DNA of 30,553 nt from a virus: the IMG/VR virus record IMGVR_UViG_3300047359_000427, positions 1 to 30,553 of that record. The stretch is one strand, 5' to 3'. The translations under genes and the position numbers were made by a program. The notes under the pieces are model-generated. The model did not search any database and had not been told where the DNA came from. It worked only from the letters and a program-made list of their open reading frames with translations. Below, one piece after another: positions 15,362 to 21,996 of the stretch; position 1 is the stretch's first letter; each line of letters starts with the position of its first letter.

Positions 15362-15958
15362 TTATTCCTCTTCTTCTGAGAAGTTAGTTTCTAAATTATT
15401 CTTTGTTGATACTCTTTTAGATTTACGAGGTTTATACTCGACATGATTCATATTTTCGTTCATCCACTCAACATTTGTGTTAATAAGGGTTGGGTCATGA
15501 ATGCCATCTATAGTTGTAAATGAATCTAATGTTAATGCAGATTCTATTGTTGACTTTTGTTTGATGTAAACCTGTTTCTTTTCTTTTTGTATTCTTCTTA
15601 AGAAAGCATAGTAACAGATTTGGGTAACATATGCGAATGCATTGTTGGACTTCTCTACTTTAAAGTTCCCAATGTATTGAATACAGTTTTCAATTGCATC
15701 ACAAATCATTTCATCTCTATATGTGTAGTTGATGAAGTTTGGTCTTGTAGATAGACGGGTTGCAATTTTATAAATGCACTCTCCTATGTACTCTGACATT
15801 TGTGGTGCTTCCTTTCCTTCAGAAAGATTGGACTGTATCTGACTTACATAATCTGCAACTGCAGCTGTAAAGTCTTTATTAGATACATAATGAATTGCTT
15901 TTTTGGGGTCTTTTTTTGTTGTCATACCTCTATTATACGGATAATTCTTTAAATTCAT
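15362..15958 (-). CDS. gp55: Late-transcription sigma factor (gp55-like)
   Basis: T4 gp55 replaces the host sigma factor and recognises TATAAATA late promoters, together with gp33 and the gp45 clamp. The 198-residue product (T4: 185) contains the sigma region 2-like stretch 'MICDAIENCIQYIGNFKVEK' to 'AFAYVTQICYYAFLRRIQKE', typical of gp55. Late-type boxes in this window fit its presence. The ATG at 15958 has no clear ribosome binding site and is preceded by an inverted repeat; an ATG 11 codons later has GAGG only one base away. The N-terminus is therefore uncertain. A Lys/Arg-rich segment and acidic tail end the protein. Confidence 0.88.
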   Translation of the reverse strand: MNLKNYPYNRGMTTKKDPKKAIHYVSNKDFTAAVADYVSQIQSNLSEGKEAPQMSEYIGECIYKIATRLSTRPNFINYTYRDEMICDAIENCIQYIGNFKVEKSNNAFAYVTQICYYAFLRRIQKEKKQVYIKQKSTIESALTLDSFTTIDGIHDPTLINTNVEWMNENMNHVEYKPRKSKRVSTKNNLETNFSEEEE

Positions 15959-16005
15959 AGAGGGTTTTTGAAATAAAATAATTAAACTTTTTTAAGAAAC
16001 CCTCT
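15959..16005 (-). repeat. Inverted repeat in the gp55 leader
   Basis: A perfect 9-bp inverted repeat, AGAGGGTTT (15959-15967) and AAACCCTCT (15997-16005), with a 29-base AT-rich loop. One arm touches the start codon of gp55. In an mRNA the hairpin would occlude the start region. It has no T-run, so a regulatory role is more likely than termination. The remaining bases up to 16068 show only AT-rich sequence with palindromic ATATCATATGATAT-like tracts and no gene. Confidence 0.5.
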
Positions 16006-16068
16006 TGTAGAATTTGAAATCATATGATATTATTAATATGTCCCGAGGGGATATACTATAATAAGGGA

Positions 16069-16194
16069 TTAAGTGTAGGTTATAACTCTACTCTTTGCAG
16101 GATTATTAATTGCACGACTCATTCTATCGATATCACCAACGGCAAGTTCAAACATGCACCAACCTAAAATTGTATATATTATATAGTGTTTCAC
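16069..16194 (-). CDS. 41-residue membrane microprotein (GTG start), last gene of the cytochrome operon
   Basis: A GTG at 16194 overlaps the stop of the 68-residue gene in the classic GTGA arrangement, and AGGA lies about 11 bases upstream. The frame runs 41 codons to TAA. The product begins 'MKHYIIYTILGWCMFELAVG' (hydrophobic, one short membrane helix) and ends in a basic, Asn/Arg-containing tail. Size and topology recall small accessory subunits of respiratory oxidases such as CydX, but no sequence motif is shared, so this is only a comparison. The tight coupling is the main evidence. Confidence 0.55.
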   Translation of the reverse strand: MKHYIIYTILGWCMFELAVGDIDRMSRAINNPAKSRVITYT

Positions 16195-16397
16195 AATCTG
16201 TCCAATCCTACGTTGATTAAGTAAAAGGACAAGAGCATAAAACCGAAAACGAGGACTTGCACGACTGACATTATTGCAACTTGTTTCATTGGGTGAACTT
16301 CAACAATTTTCTCAATCCAAGATTCATCAGGTGAAAGGTTTACAACCTGTAGTATTTTCTTTTCAGTATCGGGTTTTGTAAACCAAGGAACGTACAT
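16191..16397 (-). CDS. 68-residue membrane protein next to cytochrome c
   Basis: The product has a soluble N-terminal part of about 40 residues ('WFTKPDTEKKILQVVNLSPD') and a single C-terminal membrane helix (about residues 44-63, 'VVQVLVFGFMLLSFYLI'). Its ATG shares a base with the cytochrome stop (TAATG at 16399-16395). The operon position makes it a probable partner, anchor or assembly factor for the cytochrome. No known family recognised. Confidence 0.75.
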   Translation of the reverse strand: MYVPWFTKPDTEKKILQVVNLSPDESWIEKIVEVHPMKQVAIMSVVQVLVFGFMLLSFYLINVGLDRL

Positions 16398-16840
16398 TAC
16401 TTTAACTCCACCTCTATAAACTTACCAATCATATTGATATCTGCATCACTCAACATTCCTGCTTGAGCCCACATAGTAGAAGACATATTACCGACTGTCT
16501 CTCTATTTTTATATGCATTGAGTTTACTTACAATGTAATCTTGTGATTGACCTGCAAGTTTAGGAAAGACTGCCATACCTTGACCTTCTGCACCGTGACA
16601 AGCTGCACACCCACTCCATAGACTTCTAATAGAAGAGAACTCATCTGCATTTGCAAGTGCATTTTTTCTTTGTTGTATTTCTGATGCAGTTCCGTTCAAT
16701 GCAACATAGTCAACATAACACTGACCAGTGCATGAAGTATTACTACTATATCCACTGTATTCTAAGTTTGGATATACTTTTGCAACAAAGAAAGTTGCGA
16801 TTGCAATACATCCTAATAGAGACATTCCTAATTCTTTCAT
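16397..16840 (-). CDS. Membrane-anchored class I cytochrome c
   Basis: The 147-residue product has an N-terminal hydrophobic helix (about residues 5-21) that could be a signal peptide or membrane anchor. A segment with two cysteines (C37, C41; CTGQC, not a heme site) precedes a single-heme domain. Heme attachment is CAACH at 78-82, in the context 'CAACHGAEGQGMAVFPKLAG' typical of c4/c553-type cytochromes. By spacing to 'LSDADI', M123 is the likely axial ligand. Such proteins carry electrons in the periplasm between the bc1 complex or dehydrogenases and terminal oxidases. The start is well supported by AGGAG. It sits in a coupled operon of tiny membrane proteins, which suggests the phage alters host respiration. 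Heme attachment would rely on the host Ccm machinery. Confidence 0.88.
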   Translation of the reverse strand: MKELGMSLLGCIAIATFFVAKVYPNLEYSGYSSNTSCTGQCYVDYVALNGTASEIQQRKNALANADEFSSIRSLWSGCAACHGAEGQGMAVFPKLAGQSQDYIVSKLNAYKNRETVGNMSSTMWAQAGMLSDADINMIGKFIEVELK

Positions 16841-16841
16841 A

Positions 16842-16916
16842 TTATACTCCTGTAAGTGAAAGTACTGATAAACAAAAAATAAACGTAAGTGTACCGATTT
16901 CTAATTTATCTCTCAT
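16842..16916 (-). CDS. Possible 24-residue membrane peptide
   Basis: An ATG at 16916 overlaps the stop of the 57-residue gene (ATGA), and the frame runs 24 codons to a TAA two bases before the cytochrome ATG. The product is a short charged start followed by one hydrophobic helix ('LTFIFCLSVLSLTGV'). No clear ribosome binding site of its own, so it would depend on re-initiation. It could instead be only the leader of the cytochrome gene. Confidence 0.4.
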   Translation of the reverse strand: MRDKLEIGTLTFIFCLSVLSLTGV

Positions 16917-17086
16917 AGGGATGCCCTCGATAGATACATTATCATAAATGGTAGTAAGAACGGAAGAGTCATCAGCACTAGAAATTCGATAGTGTCAACC
17001 AGTTTTCTCTTTACAGGTCTAACTTGATGGTTGACTTCTCTAGCTTTTCGCACCATGCTCTTCGCAAAAAAAGTTGCTGTGGTCAT
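16913..17086 (-). CDS. 57-residue membrane protein, first gene of the cytochrome operon
   Basis: The ATG at 17086 has TTTAGGAAAA as ribosome binding site. The product has a basic N-terminal half ('VRKAREVNHQVRPVKRK') and one C-terminal membrane helix (about residues 35-53, 'FLVLMTLPFLLPFMIMYL'). It heads a run of five overlapping or abutting genes that includes the cytochrome c. The 85-base gap upstream (17087-17171) is AT-rich and holds possible -10-like sequences but no clear promoter. No family recognised. Confidence 0.65.
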   Translation of the reverse strand: MTTATFFAKSMVRKAREVNHQVRPVKRKLVDTIEFLVLMTLPFLLPFMIMYLSRASL

Positions 17087-17171
17087 GGTTTTCCTAAAGT
17101 TAAGTTATAAGTATTTTGTATAATGTGATATAAATCTATGTTATACGCACATATTTAGACAAACTAAAATC

Positions 17172-17618
17172 CTAATGAATTTTCTTAGGGTCGGATGGTG
17201 CAAGAAGAGAATCTTCTTCTAAGAACTGTTCCTCTTCCAGTTTATCTAATTCTTCATCTGACATTCCTGCAACTAATTTGTTGATGGTGTCTTTGATGTA
17301 TTCCATTTTAGGCATCTTGTTGGTTAAAGGGATAGATTCAGTTTCTACCATAGTTAACCACTTTGAGGATGCTTCATCATAAAAGGGGATGTATTGTTCA
17401 CTCATTTTACTTCTATGAAGAACATGTTCAGTGTCTATAGAAATCATTGAGTCTGAACTTACAGGTGTGTAAGGTATAAAGGTTGCAAGAGTATTAGTTA
17501 AATCTAATCTTGAAAGTTGACATACCATAGGTGCAGTAATCCTTATAGTATCTCCTACTTCTTCTACCATACCACAAATCTCAGCACCCGTTATTATTTT
17601 TATTACTTCGTATCTCAT
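17172..17618 (-). CDS. Conserved-looking protein after UvsW, possible Sm-like N-terminus
   Basis: The 148-residue product begins with a compact beta-rich stretch ('MRYEVIKIITGAEICGMVEE' to 'DTIRITAPMVCQL') that looks like a small Sm-like barrel, an impression that I cannot confirm. An acidic helical C-terminus follows ('GMSDEELDKLEEEQFLEEDS'). Its ATG overlaps the uvsW end by four bases (ATGA), so it is coupled to the helicase. Function unknown. Confidence 0.65.
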   Translation of the reverse strand: MRYEVIKIITGAEICGMVEEVGDTIRITAPMVCQLSRLDLTNTLATFIPYTPVSSDSMISIDTEHVLHRSKMSEQYIPFYDEASSKWLTMVETESIPLTNKMPKMEYIKDTINKLVAGMSDEELDKLEEEQFLEEDSLLAPSDPKKIH

Positions 17619-19027
17619 AAGTTGAATTGTTTTATTTCGTATTTAAATCCTTCTTCGTTATAGATATTTATTCTTTCTTTAAGGTGGTTAAGTGTATAGT
17701 TATTACATTGTAAATCATCTGCAATGTCAAACAGTCTCATTTCTGTTTTGCCTTCAGTCTTACGAAGTCCTCTACCAATTGATTGTAGATTTCTAATTCT
17801 TGATTTGGATGGTGATGCAAAAACCACATTATCAATTTTCTTAATGTTCACTCCAGTTGAGAATGTACCATAAGATGCAAGTATAACATTGTCTTCTGCT
17901 TTCTCTACGATTGTTCTGACTTCTTCTCTATCAGTTACATCAGTTCCACCGTAAACATAGTGTAGTTTATCATCAAGTCTCTTAAACATTTTACCATGTA
18001 AGACTGCACCATGTTTCTCTACATATTGAAACAAGACTAATGTATTTCCTTTAAGTGAATATACAAGATTACAAATAAATTCGTTCCTACTATCATTGCC
18101 GACCAAGTAGTCCATCTCTTCTTGGTAGTTCCCTTTCTTCTGTTTAGTATGACGAAGTATGATACAATCAATTGAAAGATTTGCAATAGTTCCATCTTCC
18201 ATTAAATCTTTAGTTGATATAACTTTTTTGACTGGGCCGAACAAACCTTCGAGTTGTAATCTATGAACCTCTGAACCATCCAGTGTTCCAGTAGTTCCAA
18301 ATCGTATTGCAGTTTTTTTCATCTTCTCTAAGATACCTTTGAGAACATCTGCTTTGAATAAATGTGCTTCGTCACCGACAACCATATCAAAAGAACTTAA
18401 CACCTCCTTTGGTGCTTTTGCGAATGATTGCCATGTGGTGATTGTTATTGGTGCATCAAACACTTCTTGTCCATGATATATCTTACAGACTCTTTCCTTA
18501 TATCCATACTCTTCAAAATCTTTTGTCATTTGTTCTACTAGTGATGTAGTAGGAACTATGATAACCGTTTTAACATCATAGTATCTTGCAAGTAAGTATA
18601 TAATCAATGACTTACCACTTGCAGTTGGAGATAGTAATAGTTGTCTCCCATATTGAACTGCAGTATTGAATGCATCTATCTGATAATCTCTTGGAGGAAA
18701 AGGTAAGTCTAAATCTGCTAACCATGACTGACTACACTTCTCTCTATGTTTAACACCAATAACATCTTCAATCCCTTCAAACTCATATCCTCGTTCTTTA
18801 CAGAACTCATCTATGTAAGGAAGTAATCCTATGTATATCTTTCTTGTTTTGATTGAGAATAAACGAACCTTACCATCCCACCATTTGTTTCTGTAGGAAG
18901 GCATAAACTTTGCATTTGGAACTGTAAAGGAAAAGAAGTCAAACAAGTCTTTTGCAAGACCATCATCGGGACACTCTACTTTTAAAAAAACTTCGTCTAT
19001 CTTAGAGACACGAACTGTATTAGACAT
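17615..19027 (-). CDS. uvsW: UvsW-like recombination helicase
   Basis: T4 UvsW is a superfamily 2 helicase that unwinds R-loops and branched DNA and switches the phage from origin to recombination-dependent replication. From the ATG at 19027 the product is 470 residues. Motifs: Walker A 'PTASGKS' at 134-140, motif II DEAH at 219-222, motif III 'GTTGT' at 244-248 and motif VI 'QSIGRGLRK' near residue 425. The N-terminal domain (about 1-110) matches the UvsW-specific domain in position. An earlier in-frame ATG at 19051 would overlap the oxygenase by 32 bases; the ATG at 19027 overlaps its stop by eight bases and is preferred. Neither has a strong ribosome binding site. Confidence 0.93.
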   Translation of the reverse strand: MSNTVRVSKIDEVFLKVECPDDGLAKDLFDFFSFTVPNAKFMPSYRNKWWDGKVRLFSIKTRKIYIGLLPYIDEFCKERGYEFEGIEDVIGVKHREKCSQSWLADLDLPFPPRDYQIDAFNTAVQYGRQLLLSPTASGKSLIIYLLARYYDVKTVIIVPTTSLVEQMTKDFEEYGYKERVCKIYHGQEVFDAPITITTWQSFAKAPKEVLSSFDMVVGDEAHLFKADVLKGILEKMKKTAIRFGTTGTLDGSEVHRLQLEGLFGPVKKVISTKDLMEDGTIANLSIDCIILRHTKQKKGNYQEEMDYLVGNDSRNEFICNLVYSLKGNTLVLFQYVEKHGAVLHGKMFKRLDDKLHYVYGGTDVTDREEVRTIVEKAEDNVILASYGTFSTGVNIKKIDNVVFASPSKSRIRNLQSIGRGLRKTEGKTEMRLFDIADDLQCNNYTLNHLKERINIYNEEGFKYEIKQFNL

Positions 19028-19694
19028 AAGGTTGACCGTTAAACCACACAACTAGTGATTTTCTTGTACCTCTTAAAACTGGTGTTACTTGATGATAAAC
19101 AAACGAAGGAAATACCACAACACTTCCTTTTGCCTTTGCAGAAAATGGAACGGTTCTTATAGATTGATTAATGTCTATGCTAGTATCTTTCTCTGTAATT
19201 TTATCTAACTGTCGGTGAGGTTCTAACCATTGAAAATGCCCACCCTCATAATCATCGGGGTCTGATAATTGTATAGTCATACTTAACTTTCTTATAACTC
19301 CATTTGGTAATGGTTCTGGCCCTGCATCAGTATGCCATGTATAGAAGTCCCCTTTCTTCTTATTAGGTTGTGCATCATAAACTGTATACTGAGGTGGTTC
19401 ATTCTCTGTGATTAAATCAGTCCATCCACTTTCATCACATGCAAGATACAATGCTTCATACATCTTATCTATAAGTTCTTGTGGCATTTCGTGTCCACCA
19501 AACCATTTTACTCTCGAACTTCTAATGTCCTCATTGAAATCACCTTTTAGACCACCATCTCCATCGGGGTCTTGTTGTCCCATTCCAATCTCTGCATCCA
19601 TGAAATCAATCTTATTTGCAGTTTTATGAAAAAGTTCTACTTCTTTGTCATTGAAAAAGGATGGTGCATTCCAAATATAATTCTTTAGTATCAT
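19020..19694 (-). CDS. 2OG-Fe(II) oxygenase (PKHD-type hydroxylase-like)
   Basis: The 224-residue product has the full active site of the prolyl-4-hydroxylase-like family: H121 and D123 in 'YTWHTDAG', distal H201 in 'SFVYHQVTPV' and R211 in 'RGTRKSLVVWF' for 2-oxoglutarate. It resembles PKHD-type hydroxylases found in many marine T4-like phages. The substrate is unknown; a modified phage protein, a host ribosomal protein or nucleic acid are possibilities. It is the second such enzyme in the window (other at 10290-10931) and the two are not close copies. It lies between uvsY and uvsW, one base beyond uvsY. Confidence 0.88.
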   Translation of the reverse strand: MILKNYIWNAPSFFNDKEVELFHKTANKIDFMDAEIGMGQQDPDGDGGLKGDFNEDIRSSRVKWFGGHEMPQELIDKMYEALYLACDESGWTDLITENEPPQYTVYDAQPNKKKGDFYTWHTDAGPEPLPNGVIRKLSMTIQLSDPDDYEGGHFQWLEPHRQLDKITEKDTSIDINQSIRTVPFSAKAKGSVVVFPSFVYHQVTPVLRGTRKSLVVWFNGQPYV

Positions 19695-20138
19695 TTAACT
19701 TCCTGCCATGAACTTTCTCCAATCAATCGTATTACGAATTGTTTGGTGTCTCCAAGTAATGTTTTGCATACACTCTTTGAGAAAGTCTATTGTTATTTTT
19801 AAGTAATCTTGTTTTGCCTTCATTTCCATGAGGTCTTTATCTGAATTGTAAAAGTAATGCATGTCTGCTTTCATGACATTAACACCGTCAAGTGGGTCAT
19901 GTTCCCATCCCAATTCATTAATTCTATCCATGTCCATTTTACCGTTATACCATAACCACTTATCTTTGAGTAGTTCATTGTATTTAAATTCGTATTGTTT
20001 TGCTAATAAAAGTTTACTGGTTAGTAAGTCTTGGTATTTTGCATGTAGTTTAGGGACTTCAAGTGATGCATTATCTAATTCGATATCATCTATCTCACAA
20101 TCTTCTTTCCACATGGTTTTTAATTCATCTAAGTTCAT
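19695..20138 (-). CDS. uvsY: UvsY-like recombination mediator
   Basis: UvsY helps load the UvsX recombinase onto single-stranded DNA coated with gp32. The 147-residue product (T4: 137) has the helical, charged character of UvsY. Its N-terminus, 'LKTMWKEDCEIDD', matches the family's 'W..D..ID' pattern, followed by 'VPKLHAKYQDLLTSKLLLAK' and 'EFKYNELLKDKWLWYNGK', close to the conserved 'K.HSKY...L......LK' region. Its extended -10 promoter (20146-20174) places the transcription start within about one base of the ATG and no ribosome binding site is seen, so the mRNA may be leaderless. Confidence 0.88.
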   Translation of the reverse strand: MNLDELKTMWKEDCEIDDIELDNASLEVPKLHAKYQDLLTSKLLLAKQYEFKYNELLKDKWLWYNGKMDMDRINELGWEHDPLDGVNVMKADMHYFYNSDKDLMEMKAKQDYLKITIDFLKECMQNITWRHQTIRNTIDWRKFMAGS

Positions 20139-20145
20139 ACTGTAT

Positions 20146-20174
20146 ATTATACCACAAAAAGTGGGTTTTATGAA
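20146..20174 (-). promoter_or_regulatory. Extended -10 promoter for uvsY
   Basis: On the minus strand: TTCATA (20169-20174), a 17-base spacer and TATAAT (20146-20151) with a TGG extension. The spacer holds CCCACTTTTTGTGG, related to the CACTTTTTTG of the other promoters and partly palindromic (CCAC-TTTTT-GTGG). Seven bases separate the -10 box from the ATG at 20138. Confidence 0.7.
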
Positions 20175-20707
20175 GTGGTTTCTATATCGTAATAAGTAAA
20201 TCTAAATGTTGCTGTACACACTACTGGTTCAGTTTCAGAACCTGACTCTAATTCCATTCCACTGATTCCAGTAGGGAAACAGTCATAGAACCTTAAAAAC
20301 TTATTTGGAATGTTTTTATTAGTGTTCATTACAAGTGTAATCATTGAATACTGATTTAAGTCATTGTTTATTGCTGACAACCTACCAGTTGGAGTTTTTA
20401 CAGTTTCAACATAGTTTTCAAAATCTGATGGGTCTTTGATTGGAATAATTGCATTCATCCAATCATACACTTCTTTGAAGTTTTCCAAATCTTCATCGAC
20501 AAGGAACTGCACTTCTAAGTTATCAAAGGAAACTTTGTCGCCTGGAAAAAATGCATCTACTCCAACACCTGCACCAGTTTCCACTTCTGTAAACTGTAAG
20601 CCAGGAATATTAACAGACCTAACATAGTATTCCACTGTAGGAATCTTGTCTATGATGAGTCTGAAATTATTCTTATTAAGAATAGATGTATTGATATTAG
20701 TTGTCAA
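20168..20707 (-). CDS. Tail-tube-like structural protein (gp19/gp54-type fold)
   Basis: The 179-residue product shows the pattern of T4-like tail tube relatives: 'NNFRLIIDKIPTVEYYVRSV', 'NIPGL', 'FPGDKVSFDNLEVQFLVDED', 'EVYDWMNAI' and a C-terminal 'ATFRFTYYDIE'. It differs from the gp19 gene at 27447-27944. It may be a tube initiator or terminator, or a baseplate protein. In T4-like phages gp3 can occupy this place after gp23, so gp3 is a positional alternative. The frame opens with TTG at 20707, overlapping the end of the previous gene by 11 bases; no ATG lies upstream of the conserved domain. Confidence 0.75.
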   Translation of the reverse strand: MTTNINTSILNKNNFRLIIDKIPTVEYYVRSVNIPGLQFTEVETGAGVGVDAFFPGDKVSFDNLEVQFLVDEDLENFKEVYDWMNAIIPIKDPSDFENYVETVKTPTGRLSAINNDLNQYSMITLVMNTNKNIPNKFLRFYDCFPTGISGMELESGSETEPVVCTATFRFTYYDIETTS

Positions 20708-20918
20708 GTTTTAATACTCTCTTGTTTGTTGAAGTGTCCATGTAGTCATTACCTCTATATTCTCTTGTAACTACCTCTTCACAAAGATATCCGTCCTTTT
20801 CATATAGTGTGGTAATCTTTCTACTGATAACTCCTTCCGTTGTTTCTTCACCATTTGGGAATGCTTTAGTTGACCATGGCCCTTCTAAAACTTTCACTGT
20901 TCTTTCATAATCTGTCAT
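20697..20918 (-). CDS. Small structural-looking protein, function unknown
   Basis: The 73-residue hydrophilic product is beta-rich ('RTVKVLEGPWSTKAF', 'YLCEEVVTREYRG'). A late-type box (20939-20946) and an ACGGAG ribosome binding site precede its ATG, so late expression is likely. It overlaps the tail-tube-like gene by 11 bases and may be co-expressed for virion assembly. No family recognised. Confidence 0.65.
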   Translation of the reverse strand: MTDYERTVKVLEGPWSTKAFPNGEETTEGVISRKITTLYEKDGYLCEEVVTREYRGNDYMDTSTNKRVLKLDN

Positions 20919-20938
20919 TTAATTCTCCGTTATACAGT

Positions 20939-20946
20939 TATTTATG
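20939..20946 (-). promoter_or_regulatory. Late-type promoter box CATAAATA
   Basis: CATAAATA on the minus strand, 20 bases before the ATG at 20918 and overlapping the end of the cysteine-cluster gene. The following ACTGTATAACGGAG closely matches the sequence after the box at 1915-1922. Confidence 0.55.
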
Positions 20947-21337
20947 TTTTTTTCATCACCGTTTTTGGTGAAATGGAATCTTTCTCAAATTCCTCTCTCC
21001 AAACTTTCATGTCACCATTTTTAACAAGTTGTATGAGTCGTTTGGATTTATCATAATCATACTCACCTGTTTTGTATTTTACCAATACTCCACACTCAAA
21101 GGTTCTGCAAGTGTATGGTCGTTTATCATATACTCTGCATATGCCATTTGATGTTAGGTTTGTGCAACCACCCCCATCAAAAGTTACACTATGTGTAAAG
21201 TCTTGACCTTCATATGAGGTAATATCCTTTACATCGAATAGTTCGTATTCTTTATCAAAGAGGTGGATTGTCTCATTCGGTTGTGAACAACACAAATTGC
21301 ACGATAGACAAATATTATTTTTCGATGACGAACTCAT
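20942..21337 (-). CDS. YkgJ-type cysteine-cluster (putative zinc/iron chelating) protein
   Basis: The 131-residue product has the CxxCxxCC cluster at C10, C13, C16, C17 and the family's second half 'GICRVYDKRPYTCRTFEC', i.e. C-x(n)-RP-x-x-CR-x-F-x-C. Members of this family (YkgJ/FliB-like, PF03692) are thought to bind zinc or iron; the enzymatic role is not settled. The ATG at 21337 overlaps the upstream gene by 23 bases. Phages of marine T4-like type often carry it. A supply of metal to the two Fe(II) oxygenases is an attractive but unsupported idea. Confidence 0.82.
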   Translation of the reverse strand: MSSSSKNNICLSCNLCCSQPNETIHLFDKEYELFDVKDITSYEGQDFTHSVTFDGGGCTNLTSNGICRVYDKRPYTCRTFECGVLVKYKTGEYDYDKSKRLIQLVKNGDMKVWREEFEKDSISPKTVMKKT

Positions 21338-21533
21338 TCAATTGTCTTGCAACTCTAATGACTTCTTCACCAGTGATTTCTCTTAATGGTAAAGGTTTTT
21401 TATCATTTGGGAATGAGTCGTTGTGTGCGTAGATAGCATCAACTTCCCTCTGATAATTAGAAGTCAATAGTCCTTCTGCTTGTGATAATAGGTCGGCTCT
21501 GATTTCGAACCCCGATTTATTTAAATTACTCAT
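21315..21533 (-). CDS. Small protein of unknown function, upstream of the cysteine-cluster gene
   Basis: I set the start at the ATG at 21533 (72 residues, 'MSNLNKSGFEIRADLLSQAE') because CAGGAG lies at normal spacing. A GTG at 21686 would extend the frame by 51 codons but would cross the plus-strand promoter and yields a Ser/Leu/Phe-rich sequence that looks like antisense. The product is helical and acidic with 'LPLREITGEEVIRVARQLNE'. It probably starts the operon toward the tail-tube-like gene. No function assigned. Confidence 0.7.
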   Translation of the reverse strand: MSNLNKSGFEIRADLLSQAEGLLTSNYQREVDAIYAHNDSFPNDKKPLPLREITGEEVIRVARQLNEFVIEK

Positions 21534-21585
21534 ATTTTTCTCCTGTGTGTATGTGTAATGTACTTTATTGTACCTTGTATTTAGG

Positions 21586-21615
21586 TTGACAATCCCCTCC
21601 ACTTTTTGGTATACT
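21586..21615 (+). promoter_or_regulatory. Sigma70-type promoter facing the plus strand
   Basis: TTGACA (21586-21591), an 18-base spacer (ATCCCCTCCACTTTTTGG) and TATACT (21610-21615) with a TGG extended -10. Spacer length and sequence match the promoters at 6610, 9517 and 10258, but it points the opposite way from all recognised genes. The predicted start is near 21622. Confidence 0.85.
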
Positions 21616-21621
21616 AGTAAA

Positions 21622-21968
21622 GTAGGAAATCGAGACGGAAGTAAGTTGGTTGTGAGAGGTTGTTCCGTATAGAAAAGGTGTTCCACACTGTTAAAGTCAA
21701 TTAAGACGTGGCATATAATCGTGAGGTGTGGATAGAATCCGAACAGAGAAGTACTTGAAATTTTTGACGAATTGGGAAAGTATGGTAAACGAATTTCTTT
21801 ATGGTCACTACCTATTGACCTAGATAAAATTGAGGTAAGGCCTCACTAGAAGGACACGGTGTAAAGAATTGGGTTAATCCCCAAGACATTGAACGATTAG
21901 AGTCAACTTTGAAGGAAAGGATAATAAGGCATGATTCGGAAGGATGCAGTCCCAGTTTAAAGATAAAA
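21622..21968 (+). ncRNA. Plus-strand transcription unit: undescribed RNA or decayed gene
   Basis: About 350 bases lie between a strong plus-strand promoter and a terminator, with no intact gene of recognisable kind on either strand. Short perfect stems are present, e.g. GGTCA/TGACC (21803-21820), TTGGG/CCCAA (21869-21884), ACGGAA/TTCCGT (21635-21668) and TCCACAC/GTGTGGA (21682-21732), but that many could arise by chance. In the plus strand, three consecutive frames give protein-like pieces: 'AYNREVWIESEQ' (from about 21711), 'REVLEIFDELGKYGK' with 'LWSLPIDLDK' (from about 21745), and 'KNWVNPQDIERLESTLKERI' (from about 21864). These are separated by stops and one shift near 21833. The unit may therefore be a frameshifted gene instead of a structural RNA. 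No tRNA or tmRNA features found. Confidence 0.4.
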
Positions 21969-21996
21969 AAAAAGGTCTCGTGAGAGACCTTTTTAG
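21965..21996. terminator. Bidirectional terminator between gp23 and the plus-strand unit
   Basis: A perfect 11-bp stem, AAAAAGGTCTC (21969-21979) and GAGACCTTTTT (21984-21994), with loop GTGA. For gp23 (minus) the stem is followed by nine T residues counting the arm; for the plus strand there are five T residues. It can end transcription from both sides. Confidence 0.93.

Noticed and set aside
20702-20707. TTGACA at the start of the tail-tube-like gene as a -35 box
   Set aside because: The -10 position holds only TATTCT and the spacer lacks the family pattern; it coincides with the start codon region.
21534-21838. Upstream extension of the 72-residue gene (open frame without stop to about 21838)
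   Set aside because: Only a GTG start, no ribosome binding site, antisense-like composition, and it spans the plus-strand promoter; the ATG at 21533 has a good CAGGAG.
21622-21968. tmRNA, RNase P RNA, 6S RNA or tRNA in the plus-strand unit
   Set aside because: No T-loop or CCA end, no tag frame, no conserved RNase P or 6S blocks could be found.
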